Assembly (NCBI GenBank): GCA_963783085.1
Contig: CAWAMJ010000006.1
Location: 310,001 to 374,000 of the forward strand
Origin: CAVYUC01 sp963783085
Lineage (GTDB): Bacteria; Bacteroidota; Bacteroidia; Bacteroidales; Prolixibacteraceae
DNA length: 64,000 nt
Direction of reading: 5' to 3'
Shown: positions 28,124 to 36,995 of the stretch, piece after piece
How the letters are laid out: every line of letters begins with the position of its first letter
Position numbering within the stretch: position 1 is the stretch's first letter
Notes under the pieces: generated by a model
The model's database searches: none
What the model was told of the DNA's origin: nothing
The model's input: only the letters and a program-made list of their open reading frames with translations
Position numbers and translations under genes: made by a program

Positions 28124-28300
28124 TTTTCCGTAGAGTTAATCTGCCGCTAATGTGCCGGTTAGTGGCATTTTGTTTGCCGTGGCCGAATTTATGACTATAT
28201 AATCAATATATCAAGTGAATTTAATTTTGAAACCCTGAACGTGGAGGTAACCAAAATGACGGAGAATGGTTTAGCAATACAGTTGCATAAAATTTTTTTG

Positions 28301-28308
28301 TATTTTTG
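28301..28308 (+). promoter_or_regulatory. Candidate Bacteroidota -7 promoter element before the metal-efflux operon
   Basis: TATTTTTG at 28301-28308 fits the Bacteroidota sigma-factor -7 consensus TAnnTTTG and stands about 20 bp before the ATG of the first gene of the efflux operon. The nearest upstream TTG (28283-28285) is closer than the usual -33 spacing, so only half the promoter is supported. Confidence 0.35.
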
Positions 28309-28328
28309 GCGTTCTCAAAGAATAAAAA

Positions 28329-28628
28329 ATGAAAATAGTTTCAGCGATAATGGCAATTTATATCATGGGATTACTGTTTGTCCCATGTGCCGATTTGCAC
28401 GCTGAAAACGATTCAGGCAAAGCAAAATTTGAAATTTCCGACACACAGGAAAATCATATTGATACCTGTTCGCCCTTTTGTTTTTGTGAATGTTGCCAAA
28501 CAATTTCACAACCGGTGATTGACCATTTTTTCCAATTTTATACAACGCTGATAAGTACTTCTGTAACTATCATTCGAATTTCGGAATATTCCGTCCATAC
28601 ATCCATGTGGCGGCCACCTAAAATATAA
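28329..28628 (+). CDS. DUF6660-like small Cys-rich exported protein
   Basis: 99 residues with a signal peptide (KIVSAIMAIYIMGLLFVPCADLHA). The mature part has a tight cysteine cluster, DTCSPFCFCECCQ, and the pattern of the DUF6660 proteins that commonly precede heavy-metal RND pumps in Bacteroidota. The cluster and the position, 226 bp upstream of a CusA homologue on the same strand, suggest metal binding in the periplasm. That role is inferred. Confidence 0.7.
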   Translation: MKIVSAIMAIYIMGLLFVPCADLHAENDSGKAKFEISDTQENHIDTCSPFCFCECCQTISQPVIDHFFQFYTTLISTSVTIIRISEYSVHTSMWRPPKI

Positions 28629-28854
28629 TTCTGTTTTTTTTGATTTTTGCCGGGCGGAACAAGTTTTCACCCGCGTGTTAAGCTGAAACATTTGAAATGG
28701 GCATATACTTTTTTGCCGGTTGATATTTTTTAAAAAAGTTATTGCGAAAGGAAAATGTTTCCATGACAAAAATTTTGTCACCGATGAAAATCCTTTTACC
28801 CGCGGTTCATTTCAAGCCATAAAAAATTATTAACAATTCTATTTCGATACAGAC

Positions 28855-31800
28855 ATGATAAACAGAATAATATCATTTTCCATTAAAAATAAAGCTTTGA
28901 TCGGTCTAATGACCGTTGGCCTGATAATCGGTGGAATCTGGTCAATGACCAAAGTACCTCTGGATGCGGTACCCGATATCACCAACAACCAGGTACAGGT
29001 AATTACCACTGCGCCAAACCTGGGAACCGAAGACATTGAGCAGTTTGTGACTTACCAGGTCGAGTTAGCGGTTGCCAATCTTCCGGGAGTTGTTGAAATA
29101 CGCTCCGTTTCCCGGTTTGGATTATCGGTGGTAACTATCGTTTTTAAAGACAACATGGGCACTTATCTTCCCCGCCAGTTGGTGAGCGAAGCCCTTACAG
29201 AAATCCGGGAGAAAATTCCCGATGGTTTTGCCGAGCCTTTTATGGCCCCGATTAGTACCGGATTGGGCGAAATATATCAGTATACCCTCGAAGTGCAGCC
29301 TGGTTACGACACTGTTTACAACGACATGGAACTGCGCACCATTCAGGAATGGATAGTTAAACGGCAAATGGCGATGGTTCCGGGCGTGGTTGAAGTGAAC
29401 TCCTTTGGCGGGCGTGGTAAACAATACGAAGTGTCCATCAATCCGGATAAACTGAGAAGTATGAACCTTACGATGTCGGATATTTTTGAAGCACTCGAAG
29501 CAAACAATCAGAATACGGGGGGCGCGTATATCGAAAGAAACTTTCAGGCTAATTTTATTCGTGGCGAAGGTTTAATGCGTTCGCTCGATGACATCCGCAA
29601 TACACCGGTAGCCAATTTAAACGGGCAACCTGTATTCATCAGGGATGTGGCCACGGTAAACTACGGCAGTTTTGTACGCTACGGGGCATTCACCAAAAAT
29701 GGCAAAGGCGAAGCAGTGGGTGGCATCGTTATGATGCTGAAAGGAGAAAACTCCAACGATATTATCAAAGACGTAAAAGAAAGAATGGCTTTGATTCAAA
29801 AATCGTTGCCCGATGGGGTGGAAATTAAACCATTTCTCGACCGCAGCACACTGATAAAAAGTACTACGTCAACGGTTGCCGAAAACCTTTCCATGGGCGC
29901 GCTGATAGTGATTTTTGTCCTGGTAATTTTTTTAGGTAATCTCCGGGGCGGACTAATTGTTGCTTCCACCATTCCGCTTGCATTACTTTTTGCATTTATC
30001 ATGATGCACCTTTTTGGTGTATGGGCAAACCTGATGAGTCTCGGCGCTATTGACTTCGGTATATTGGTTGATGGCGCGGTGATTATTGTGGAGAGCATGA
30101 TTTTTTACCTGCACCGCAAAGAATTTACAGGAAAGAACCTGGCTGTTTCGCAGCGTAACGAAATCGCCTACAATTCGGCCAGTAAAATGATGAATTCCGC
30201 CTTCTTCGGACAAATTATCATACTCATCGTATTCGTACCTGTTTTAGCCTTGCAGGGTGTTGAAGGCAAAATGTTTAAACCAATGGCAATGACTTTTGGT
30301 TTTGCCGTACTGGGTGTTGTTCTGCTATGCCTTACATACATTCCTATGATGGCTGCACTTTTTTTAAGGGCGCCAAAAACCGGGAAAAAAACCTGGGGCG
30401 AACGGGTTATCGGCAAACTGGAAAATTCTTACGACCCGGTCATTTCGTGGGCTTTGCGACAAGGAAAACTGATAATAGGCCTGGCCCTGATTCTATTGGT
30501 TTCCGGAGTATTCCTTTTTTCACGAATGGGCGCTGAATTTATCCCGCAACTTGACGAGGGCGACATCGCCATGCACATGTTCCTAAAACCGGGAACATCG
30601 TTGTCTGAAGTTACCAAAGCATCTACAAAAATTGAGAAATTGCTGTTGACAGAATTTCCGGATGAAATTGAATCTGCCCAAACCCGGATAGGTGTTGCCG
30701 ATGTGCCAACCGATCCGATGCCCATTGACATTGGCGATGTATTCATTCTGCTTAAACCACAGGAGGAGTGGACGAGGGCGGAATCAAAACAGGAACTTCT
30801 GGACAAAATCCGCCACGAGCTGGACATTTTCACAGGCATAAATTATGAATTTTCGCAACCCATCGAAATGCGGTTCAATGAACTTTTAACAGGAATTCGC
30901 GAAGATGTGGCTATAAAACTATATGGCGACGATTTGGATATGCTGGCAGATAAAGCCGAAGAAATAGCCGGACTTGTTTCCGGTATTCCGGGAGTTGCCG
31001 GAATTAAAGCTGAGGCAACCCGCGGGCTTCCTCAGATAACCGTAAAATACGACCGCACCAGATTGGGCCAGTACGGATTAAAAATAAAAGATCTGAATAC
31101 TGTGGTTGAAACTGCTTTTAGCGGAGGTGTGGCTGGTGTTATTTATGAAGGCGAGCGCATGTTCGACCTGGTAATCCGGCTCGATGAGGCGCACCGGCAA
31201 AGCATTAGCGATATTCGCAACCTGTTTATCGATACATCCAACGGAAACCAGGTTCCCCTGAAGGAGGTAGCCGAAATCAGTTACCAGCCTGGTCCCATGC
31301 AGATTAGCCGCGACAACACCAACCGCAGGACTTACGTGGGTATTAACGTGGAAGGCCGCGATGTTAAATCGCTTGTGGAGGAAATTGAACAGACTCTCGA
31401 TGAAAAGCTGGAATTACCAGCCGGATATTACATCCGGTACGGTGGCGCGTTTGAAAACCTCGAAAGGGCGACAAAGCGGCTTTCACTTGTTGTGCCTCTT
31501 GCGCTGGCTTTGATTTTCATGCTGGTATTCTTCGCAATAAAATCGTTTAAGCAAACCCTCATGATTTATATCGCCATCCCATTTGCGGCAGTTGGCGGAA
31601 TTGTTTCGCTCTATCTGCGCGGAATGCCGTTCAGTATTTCTGCCGGTGTTGGTTTCATCGTGTTATTTGGCGTGGCAGTGTTAAATGGTCTGGTTCTGCT
31701 TAGCGGGTTTAACGAATTAAAAGACGAAGGGAAATTATCGCTTCGGGAAATTATCAGGCAAGGTTCAATCCGCAGGATACGTCCTATTTTTCTCACAGCT

Positions 31801-33201
31801 TCCACCGATATACTGGGCTTTCTTCCTATGGCAATTTCAACTTCTGCCGGTGCGGAGGTACAGCGGCCGCTTGCAACGGTGGTTATTGGAGGCATGTTAA
31901 CTTCCACATTGCTGACACTTGTTGTATTACCTGTTTTATACAAAATGATAGAATCGGGAAAAAGTAAAATAAACAAGCCGAAACTCAATCCAACGTTAAT
32001 TGCTGTGCTGGTAATAGCAGCCAGTTTCGGAGTGAGCACGCGATCAAAAGCACAGGAAAAAACTGTTGTATCACTCGATCAGGCGATTAGCCTGGCCAAA
32101 GAGAATTACCCGTCGGTTAAGGCTGCGGCAATGGAAATAGAAAAACAAAAAGCCTTGAAAGCTACGGCCTGGGATTTGGGCAATACTTCTGTTTTTACAG
32201 GAAAAGAAGAGGTTGGAAATGGTTCGCCGGGCATACAAAATACAGTTGGCGTTACCCAAACCAACATCGGCATTTTCTCCGTCCCGGCGAAAAACAAGCT
32301 AAACAGTACAAAAATAGATCTGGCCGAAACGCAAAGCCAGCTAACTGAAAAAATGCTTGTGCGCGATGTGAGCCTTGCCTGGTATGCAGCGCTTTCAGCC
32401 AAACAGCAATGGCAGTTGTATTTGCAGCTCGACAGTATTTATGCCGATTTTCTGAAAGCTGCCGAATTGCGGTTCAAAACACAGCAGGTTTCAAAGGTTG
32501 AGTACCTGTCGGCGACAGCAAAATACCAGGAATTGGTAGTTAACATCAAGCAGGCGAAAAGCCGGTATAATGCAGCGTTGCAACATCTTAACCAGTACCT
32601 CCTGTTTTCGCAGGAAATTGAAATTGCGACACCCGAAAATAACCGGGCAGGCGACATTACGGAGAAACCGTTTTTGGATTCATTGAAAAGCGTGCCGGTT
32701 TTGGAATTATACCAGCAGCAGGCTAATGTTTCAAACGCCGAGTGGAAAGCTGAAAAGGCAAATTTTTTGCCCAGCCTCGATTTGGGGTACACGCTGCAAT
32801 CGGTTAACGGAAGGTCGGGATTTTATGCCTGGGAAGCAGGTATCTCCGTTCCGTTGTTATTCTTTTCCCAATCAGGAAAAACGAAAGCAGCACAAATCAG
32901 TTATGAAATAACACAACAGCAATTTCAACAAAAAAAGCTCGAGATAAACGCTGCTTACAGGGAACTTTTCAGCAGGTACAATACCATGACGGAAGTTCTG
33001 CAATATTATCAAAACGAAGCACTTCCGCTGGCTACTGAACAAATTCAGGCAGCTAACCTCGGTTACCGGCTTGGAAGCCTCGATTACATCCAGTTTATCC
33101 AGAACATTGACACGGCAATTAAAACCAGGCAGGAGTATTTGTTGAGGCTGAATGAATATTACGGGATAAAAGAACAGTTGGAATTTATAACAGAACAGTA
33201 A
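28855..33201 (+). CDS. cusA: CusA/CzcA heavy-metal RND pump fused to a TolC-like outer-membrane domain
   Basis: 1448 residues. Residues 1 to about 1040 are a complete HME-RND pump: MINRIISFSIKNKALIGLMT, the periplasmic porter domains, and GAIDFGILVDGAVIIVESM, the fourth helix with the proton-relay Asp. A further set of helices ends near VVLPVLYKM. From about residue 1060 (VVSLDQAISLAKENYPSVKA) to the end is a TolC/OEP-type helical channel domain with two long coiled halves (YLSATAKYQELVVNIKQAKS, LGYRLGSLDYIQFIQNID). Pump and outer-membrane factor are thus one polypeptide, an arrangement known in Bacteroidota. It exports Cu/Ag or Zn/Co/Cd with the adaptor encoded 17 bp downstream. Confidence 0.92.
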   Translation: MINRIISFSIKNKALIGLMTVGLIIGGIWSMTKVPLDAVPDITNNQVQVITTAPNLGTEDIEQFVTYQVELAVANLPGVVEIRSVSRFGLSVVTIVFKDNMGTYLPRQLVSEALTEIREKIPDGFAEPFMAPISTGLGEIYQYTLEVQPGYDTVYNDMELRTIQEWIVKRQMAMVPGVVEVNSFGGRGKQYEVSINPDKLRSMNLTMSDIFEALEANNQNTGGAYIERNFQANFIRGEGLMRSLDDIRNTPVANLNGQPVFIRDVATVNYGSFVRYGAFTKNGKGEAVGGIVMMLKGENSNDIIKDVKERMALIQKSLPDGVEIKPFLDRSTLIKSTTSTVAENLSMGALIVIFVLVIFLGNLRGGLIVASTIPLALLFAFIMMHLFGVWANLMSLGAIDFGILVDGAVIIVESMIFYLHRKEFTGKNLAVSQRNEIAYNSASKMMNSAFFGQIIILIVFVPVLALQGVEGKMFKPMAMTFGFAVLGVVLLCLTYIPMMAALFLRAPKTGKKTWGERVIGKLENSYDPVISWALRQGKLIIGLALILLVSGVFLFSRMGAEFIPQLDEGDIAMHMFLKPGTSLSEVTKASTKIEKLLLTEFPDEIESAQTRIGVADVPTDPMPIDIGDVFILLKPQEEWTRAESKQELLDKIRHELDIFTGINYEFSQPIEMRFNELLTGIREDVAIKLYGDDLDMLADKAEEIAGLVSGIPGVAGIKAEATRGLPQITVKYDRTRLGQYGLKIKDLNTVVETAFSGGVAGVIYEGERMFDLVIRLDEAHRQSISDIRNLFIDTSNGNQVPLKEVAEISYQPGPMQISRDNTNRRTYVGINVEGRDVKSLVEEIEQTLDEKLELPAGYYIRYGGAFENLERATKRLSLVVPLALALIFMLVFFAIKSFKQTLMIYIAIPFAAVGGIVSLYLRGMPFSISAGVGFIVLFGVAVLNGLVLLSGFNELKDEGKLSLREIIRQGSIRRIRPIFLTASTDILGFLPMAISTSAGAEVQRPLATVVIGGMLTSTLLTLVVLPVLYKMIESGKSKINKPKLNPTLIAVLVIAASFGVSTRSKAQEKTVVSLDQAISLAKENYPSVKAAAMEIEKQKALKATAWDLGNTSVFTGKEEVGNGSPGIQNTVGVTQTNIGIFSVPAKNKLNSTKIDLAETQSQLTEKMLVRDVSLAWYAALSAKQQWQLYLQLDSIYADFLKAAELRFKTQQVSKVEYLSATAKYQELVVNIKQAKSRYNAALQHLNQYLLFSQEIEIATPENNRAGDITEKPFLDSLKSVPVLELYQQQANVSNAEWKAEKANFLPSLDLGYTLQSVNGRSGFYAWEAGISVPLLFFSQSGKTKAAQISYEITQQQFQQKKLEINAAYRELFSRYNTMTEVLQYYQNEALPLATEQIQAANLGYRLGSLDYIQFIQNIDTAIKTRQEYLLRLNEYYGIKEQLEFITEQ

Positions 33202-33218
33202 TTCAAAAAAAGATAAAA

Positions 33219-34487
33219 ATGAAGACAAGAATAATTTTAGTTGTTTCAATATTGGCGACTTTGATTTCGTGCAGCGAAAATAAAAACAACCCCGTGGAAC
33301 ACGATGCACATGAGGAACATGAAGGCGCCGCGGGAGTTGTAACTTTAAGCGAACAACAGCGCGAAGCTCTTGACCTGCAACTGGGGACTTTTCAGATGCG
33401 AAACATCACAACAAAGGTGAAGACAAACGGGCAACTCGAAGTTCCCCCGGAAAACAGCGCCGATGTTACGGCTGTTATAGGTGGAAATGTTAAAGAAATT
33501 AAGGTGTTTCACGGCGACAAAGTTGCCAAAGGTCAAGTTCTGGCAATTCTTGAACATCCCGATTATGTTGTTTTACAGGAAAACTTTGCAGAAGTGGCAA
33601 ATAACCTTGAATTTCTTGAGCAGGAATATAACAGGCAAAAAGAGCTTTTCGAAAACAACGTGGGCGCCGGAAAAGATTTTCAACAGGCAAAAGCGCAATT
33701 CAACGTTGCAAAAGCTAAATACGAAGGATTGAAATCGAGGCTTCGATTGTTGAACCTGTCTCCCGAAAACGTGAAAAACGGCAAAATTTCAAACACGATA
33801 TCCATTACTGCTCCGATTAAAGGTTATGTAAACGAAGTGAATATTAAAGTTGGTACCTATGTAGATGCAAAAGGCAGTTTGTTCGGAATAACCGATAACA
33901 GCGAAATACATGCTGATTTTATGGTTTATGAAAACGACGTTCATTTGTTGCAGGAAGGACAAAAAATCCATTTTACCGTTTCAAACCTGCCCGGAGAGGA
34001 ATTGCTTGCCAACATTTTTGCCATAGGCAAAGAATTTGAACGCAACACCAGGGCAGTTCATATTCATGCAAAACTTCAGGATAACCCGGGTAACCTCGTT
34101 CCGGGAATGTACGTTTCAGGACATATACATACCGACGAAAATTATACCCGCACACTTCCCAATGATGCCATTGTAAACGAGGGCGCCAAGTCGTATATTT
34201 TCATTCTCGACGAAACGGCAGAAGCAGTCGCGCAGGCACATCAACATGATGAAGGAGAAATACACGTGGAAAGCAATGAAGAACATGCCGGTGAAGCGGC
34301 TTCTGAACATGAAAGCAGCAACAGGGAGGCTTTCCGCATGGTAGAGGTTGTTACCGGCAAACAGGACGAGGGCTACACTGAGATAAAACTTTTGGCTTCA
34401 TTACCCGGTGATACTAAAGTTGTAATGAATGCAGCCTATTACCTGTTGTCCGATTTGAATAAGGGAGAAACAGAACACGAACATTAA
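33219..34487 (+). CDS. cusB: Periplasmic adaptor of heavy-metal RND efflux (CusB/CzcB family)
   Basis: 422 residues. Lipoprotein signal (IILVVSILATLISC, Cys18) followed by an acidic, His-rich stretch (EHDAHEEHEGAAG) that may bind metal. GGNVKEIKVFHGDKVAKGQV and ITAPIKGYVNEVNIKVGTYV are the two halves of the lipoyl-like domain, separated by a coiled hairpin (FAEVANNLEFLEQEYNRQKE). A beta-barrel (LPGEELLANIFAIGKEFERN) follows. A second His/Glu-rich insert (AQAHQHDEGEIHVESNEEHA) interrupts the membrane-proximal domain, which is unusual and again suggests metal capture. It links the CusA porter to the outer-membrane channel. Confidence 0.9.
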   Translation: MKTRIILVVSILATLISCSENKNNPVEHDAHEEHEGAAGVVTLSEQQREALDLQLGTFQMRNITTKVKTNGQLEVPPENSADVTAVIGGNVKEIKVFHGDKVAKGQVLAILEHPDYVVLQENFAEVANNLEFLEQEYNRQKELFENNVGAGKDFQQAKAQFNVAKAKYEGLKSRLRLLNLSPENVKNGKISNTISITAPIKGYVNEVNIKVGTYVDAKGSLFGITDNSEIHADFMVYENDVHLLQEGQKIHFTVSNLPGEELLANIFAIGKEFERNTRAVHIHAKLQDNPGNLVPGMYVSGHIHTDENYTRTLPNDAIVNEGAKSYIFILDETAEAVAQAHQHDEGEIHVESNEEHAGEAASEHESSNREAFRMVEVVTGKQDEGYTEIKLLASLPGDTKVVMNAAYYLLSDLNKGETEHEH

Positions 34488-34499
34488 CACAACTCAACA

Positions 34500-34832
34500 A
34501 TGAAAGAAATAAAAGCGTTTATAAGACCAAATAAAGTGAATGAAATTGTTCATCATTTGAAGGATGCAGGTTTTGAAAACATGACCATTTCATCTGCTGA
34601 AGGAACCGGAAAGTTACTGGACGAGAAAGCGTTTGTTTCCCGGAAATTTTCCATCACCGACAGCGAGATGGCCAAACTTGAGCTTGTTGTGGAAAAAATC
34701 GATGTGGACAAGGTGGTACGTATAATTTCCGAATTCGGAAAAACGTTAAATCCCGGAGACGGATTGATTTATGTCTCCGACGTGAATCAAATTTACCGGG
34801 TAAAAGATGGATTGAAAAGTGGAAAGTATTAA
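34500..34832 (+). CDS. PII-like protein linked to the metal-efflux operon
   Basis: 110 residues: MKEIKAFIRPNKVNEIVHHL opens as in GlnB/GlnK-type proteins (K-x-I-x-A-x-I-R-P), and VVEKIDVDKVVRIISEFGKT matches the second beta-alpha unit. The T-loop segment is short and lacks the uridylylated Tyr context of classical GlnB. PII-like proteins encoded beside CusA/CusB are a known group with a presumed sensing role in metal efflux. The gene lies 12 bp after cusB and 2 bp before the next gene, in one tight operon. Confidence 0.8.
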   Translation: MKEIKAFIRPNKVNEIVHHLKDAGFENMTISSAEGTGKLLDEKAFVSRKFSITDSEMAKLELVVEKIDVDKVVRIISEFGKTLNPGDGLIYVSDVNQIYRVKDGLKSGKY

Positions 34833-34834
34833 AA

Positions 34835-35476
34835 ATGTTGAAAGAAAAATTAATCGGTACAGCATTCATTTTAGCTATTATTACCATAGCCTATAATGTG
34901 GCAGAAGGTATAGTTTCAGTGTTTTTCGGCATCAATGATGAAACACTTGCCTTACTTGGTTTTGGGATTGACAGCTTTGTGGAGGTTTTGTCGGGAATTG
35001 GCATACTGCACATGATTTACAGGATGAAAAGAGTTGGAATCAATGATATTACCTCCAGGGATAAGTTCGAACGGCAGGCCCTTAAAATTACAGGCGTATC
35101 CTTTTACATCCTTGTAGCAGGTCTTTTGGCAGGTTCGGTAATAAATATTGTAACCAAAGCAAAACCTGAAACAACACTGGCCGGGATAATTATTTCCATA
35201 TTGTCCATCCTAACCATGTATATTTTAATGACCTGGAAACTGAAAATAGGAAAGCAACTAAATTCAGATGCCATTATTGCCGATGCCAACTGCACCAAAA
35301 CCTGTTTTTACCTGTCGTTCATTTTACTTGCATCAAGTGGCTTGTATGAACTGTTTGGCATCGTGTGGTTTGATATTGCAGGCTCATTGGGTATTGCATG
35401 GTTTGCATTTTCTGAGGGTAGAGAAGCGTTTGAAAAAGCAAAAAGTGCAGAGTTGAGTTGCCATTGCCATGAGTAG
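34835..35476 (+). CDS. Cation-efflux-like membrane protein (CDF transmembrane type)
   Basis: 213 residues, five or six hydrophobic helices and no soluble C-terminal domain. NVAEGIVSVFFGINDETLAL and FGIDSFVEVLSGIGILHMIY resemble the first helices of cation diffusion facilitators, with an Asp in helix two, and ADANCTKTCFYLSFILLASS resembles the helix-five region. The tail ends LSCHCHE, a likely soft-metal ligand cluster. It starts 2 bp after the PII-like gene. It probably exports metal or controls the pump; transport has not been shown for this short group. Confidence 0.72.
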   Translation: MLKEKLIGTAFILAIITIAYNVAEGIVSVFFGINDETLALLGFGIDSFVEVLSGIGILHMIYRMKRVGINDITSRDKFERQALKITGVSFYILVAGLLAGSVINIVTKAKPETTLAGIIISILSILTMYILMTWKLKIGKQLNSDAIIADANCTKTCFYLSFILLASSGLYELFGIVWFDIAGSLGIAWFAFSEGREAFEKAKSAELSCHCHE

Positions 35477-35649
35477 TTATCAGCAACCTACTGATTTCAG
35501 GAGATGCAGCTTATGGCGGTATTATCATTGTTATGGCCGTTTTGTGGGGCTGGAAAATGGATGGATTTGTCGCCGATATATATGATATTATTGGCGGACT
35601 GATTGCTCTGACAGGAATGGCAATTATTATGTTTGCACCAAGAAAATAA
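35473..35649 (+). pseudogene. Remnant of a ynfA-like membrane protein gene (C-terminal half only)
   Basis: An open frame with no start codon at its head begins right after the preceding gene and ends with TAA at 35647-35649. It translates to ISNLLISGDAAYGGIIIVMA, then VLWGWKMDGFVADIYDIIGG and LIALTGMAIIMFAPRK. AAYGG, LWGW, DG and the final FAPR match the C-terminal half of the YnfA/UPF0060 family (about 108 residues). The N-terminal half is missing and an in-frame stop lies just upstream at 35470. It is therefore a 5'-truncated relic inside the efflux operon. Confidence 0.75.
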
Positions 35650-35655
35650 AAAGTT

Positions 35656-36558
35656 ATGGCACATTCACATGGACACGAACATTCGCATGCGGCAAATAAA
35701 AGCTACGGCAAAACGTTTGCCATCGGCATTGGTTTGAATCTGGTTTTTGTAGCAATTGAAGTTGTTTATGGTTTAATCGCCAACTCATCGGCTTTATTGG
35801 CTGATGCAGGTCATAATGCAAGCGATGTACTCAGCCTGGTATTTGCATGGACAGCAACATGGATGGCAACCATAAAACCCAAGGGAAAATATACGTATGG
35901 ATTACGTAAAACCACGATTTTAGTATCCATTTTAAATGCGTTGCTTTTATTCGGGGCTGTTGCTTTAATAGCCTGGGATGCAATCGGGAAATTTAAAAAT
36001 CCCGAACCTGTTGCAGGTACACAGGTAATGATTGTGGCGGGGATCGGCGTCTTTATTAATACCATTACGGCTCTTCTGTTTATGAAGGGTCAGAAAGAAG
36101 ACCTGAACATAAAAGGCGCATTCCTGCATATGGCAGCCGATGCCGGTGTTTCTTTGGGGGTTGTGGTGGCAGGTTTGTTAATCAACCTTACCGGCAAATT
36201 GTGGATTGACCCCCTAACCAGTTTTGTTATTGTTGCTGTTATTGTATGGGGGACGTGGCGCTTGTTTACCGATTCAATCGACTTGGCCCTCGATGCTGTG
36301 CCCAAACACATCAACATCGAAAAAGTTCGAAGTTTTATACTTTCAAAAAATGGTGTTACCGGAATACATGATTTACACATTTGGGCAATGAGCACCACGC
36401 AAGTTGCGTTAACAGCCCATCTTCAAATGCCTGAGGGTTATAATGACAGTTTTATCTCCGGATTGCAGGACGAACTTAATCAAAGATTTCGGATAAACCA
36501 TACGACGTTTCAAATTGAGAATGAAAGAATTGAAATGGAATGTAAAACTGATTGTTAA
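35656..36558 (+). CDS. czcD: CDF family zinc/cation efflux protein (CzcD/ZitB type)
   Basis: 300 residues with a His-rich N terminus (MAHSHGHEHSHAANKS). The six-helix domain carries both metal-site motifs: LLADAGHNASDVLS (H-x3-D, helix two) and FLHMAADAGVSLGV (H-x3-D, helix five). A soluble C-terminal dimer domain follows (FILSKNGVTGIHDLHIWAMS, LTAHLQ). It exports Zn2+ or Cd2+ from cytosol to periplasm in exchange for protons, feeding the RND pump. It is the last gene of the operon, followed by a hairpin terminator. Confidence 0.92.
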   Translation: MAHSHGHEHSHAANKSYGKTFAIGIGLNLVFVAIEVVYGLIANSSALLADAGHNASDVLSLVFAWTATWMATIKPKGKYTYGLRKTTILVSILNALLLFGAVALIAWDAIGKFKNPEPVAGTQVMIVAGIGVFINTITALLFMKGQKEDLNIKGAFLHMAADAGVSLGVVVAGLLINLTGKLWIDPLTSFVIVAVIVWGTWRLFTDSIDLALDAVPKHINIEKVRSFILSKNGVTGIHDLHIWAMSTTQVALTAHLQMPEGYNDSFISGLQDELNQRFRINHTTFQIENERIEMECKTDC

Positions 36559-36580
36559 GGAAAACCAATACAAAAAAAAA

Positions 36581-36598
36581 TCCCGCTGAAAAGCGGGA
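36581..36598. terminator. Bidirectional hairpin terminator between czcD-like and cold-shock genes
   Basis: TCCCGCT-GAAA-AGCGGGA forms a seven-pair stem with a tetraloop, preceded by a run of nine A residues, which act as the U-tract for the leftward transcript. It lies between two convergent genes and can serve both; the rightward U-tract is weak. Confidence 0.8.
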
Positions 36599-36630
36599 CA
36601 AAATTATAAATAGTTGTAATAATTTTAAAA

Positions 36631-36822
36631 CTAAGCAAGTTTAACATTTACTGCGTTTAACCCTTTTCTTCCTTCTTCAAGATCGAAAGTTACTTCATCG
36701 TTCTCTCCGATATTATCTTTTAATCCGGATGAATGTACAAAATATTCCTTCGATGTGTTGGCGTCTTTAATGAACCCAAAACCTTTGGCTTCATTATAAA
36801 ATTTTACTATTCCTTTATTCAT
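36631..36822 (-). CDS. Cold-shock domain protein
   Basis: 63 residues, the usual size for a single CSD protein. KGIVKFYNEAKGFGFIKD contains the RNP1 motif (KGFGFI) and EYFVHSSGL the RNP2 motif (FVH). It binds single-stranded RNA or DNA and acts as an RNA chaperone. It is convergent with the metal-efflux operon. The A/T-rich leader upstream (36823-36990) may carry its promoter. Confidence 0.95.
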   Translation of the reverse strand: MNKGIVKFYNEAKGFGFIKDANTSKEYFVHSSGLKDNIGENDEVTFDLEEGRKGLNAVNVKLA

Positions 36823-36995
36823 TGTTATAAATTATTTAATGGGTGCAAGTTACAATTATTTTCGATAAAATGCTATAAAACTTTAATTTCAATATATTGA
36901 TCATCATCATCCGGCATCTGTCCGTTCATTGACGGGGTAGCTCATCGTAAGGCAGGAACTTGCCATAACTGATGCATCTTGCCATACAGCGATTG

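Noticed and set aside
28143..28166. Hairpin GCCGCTAA...TTAGTGGC followed by ATTTTG as a terminator
   Set aside because: There is no rightward gene ending before it and the stem has a mismatch, so a terminator role is not supported.
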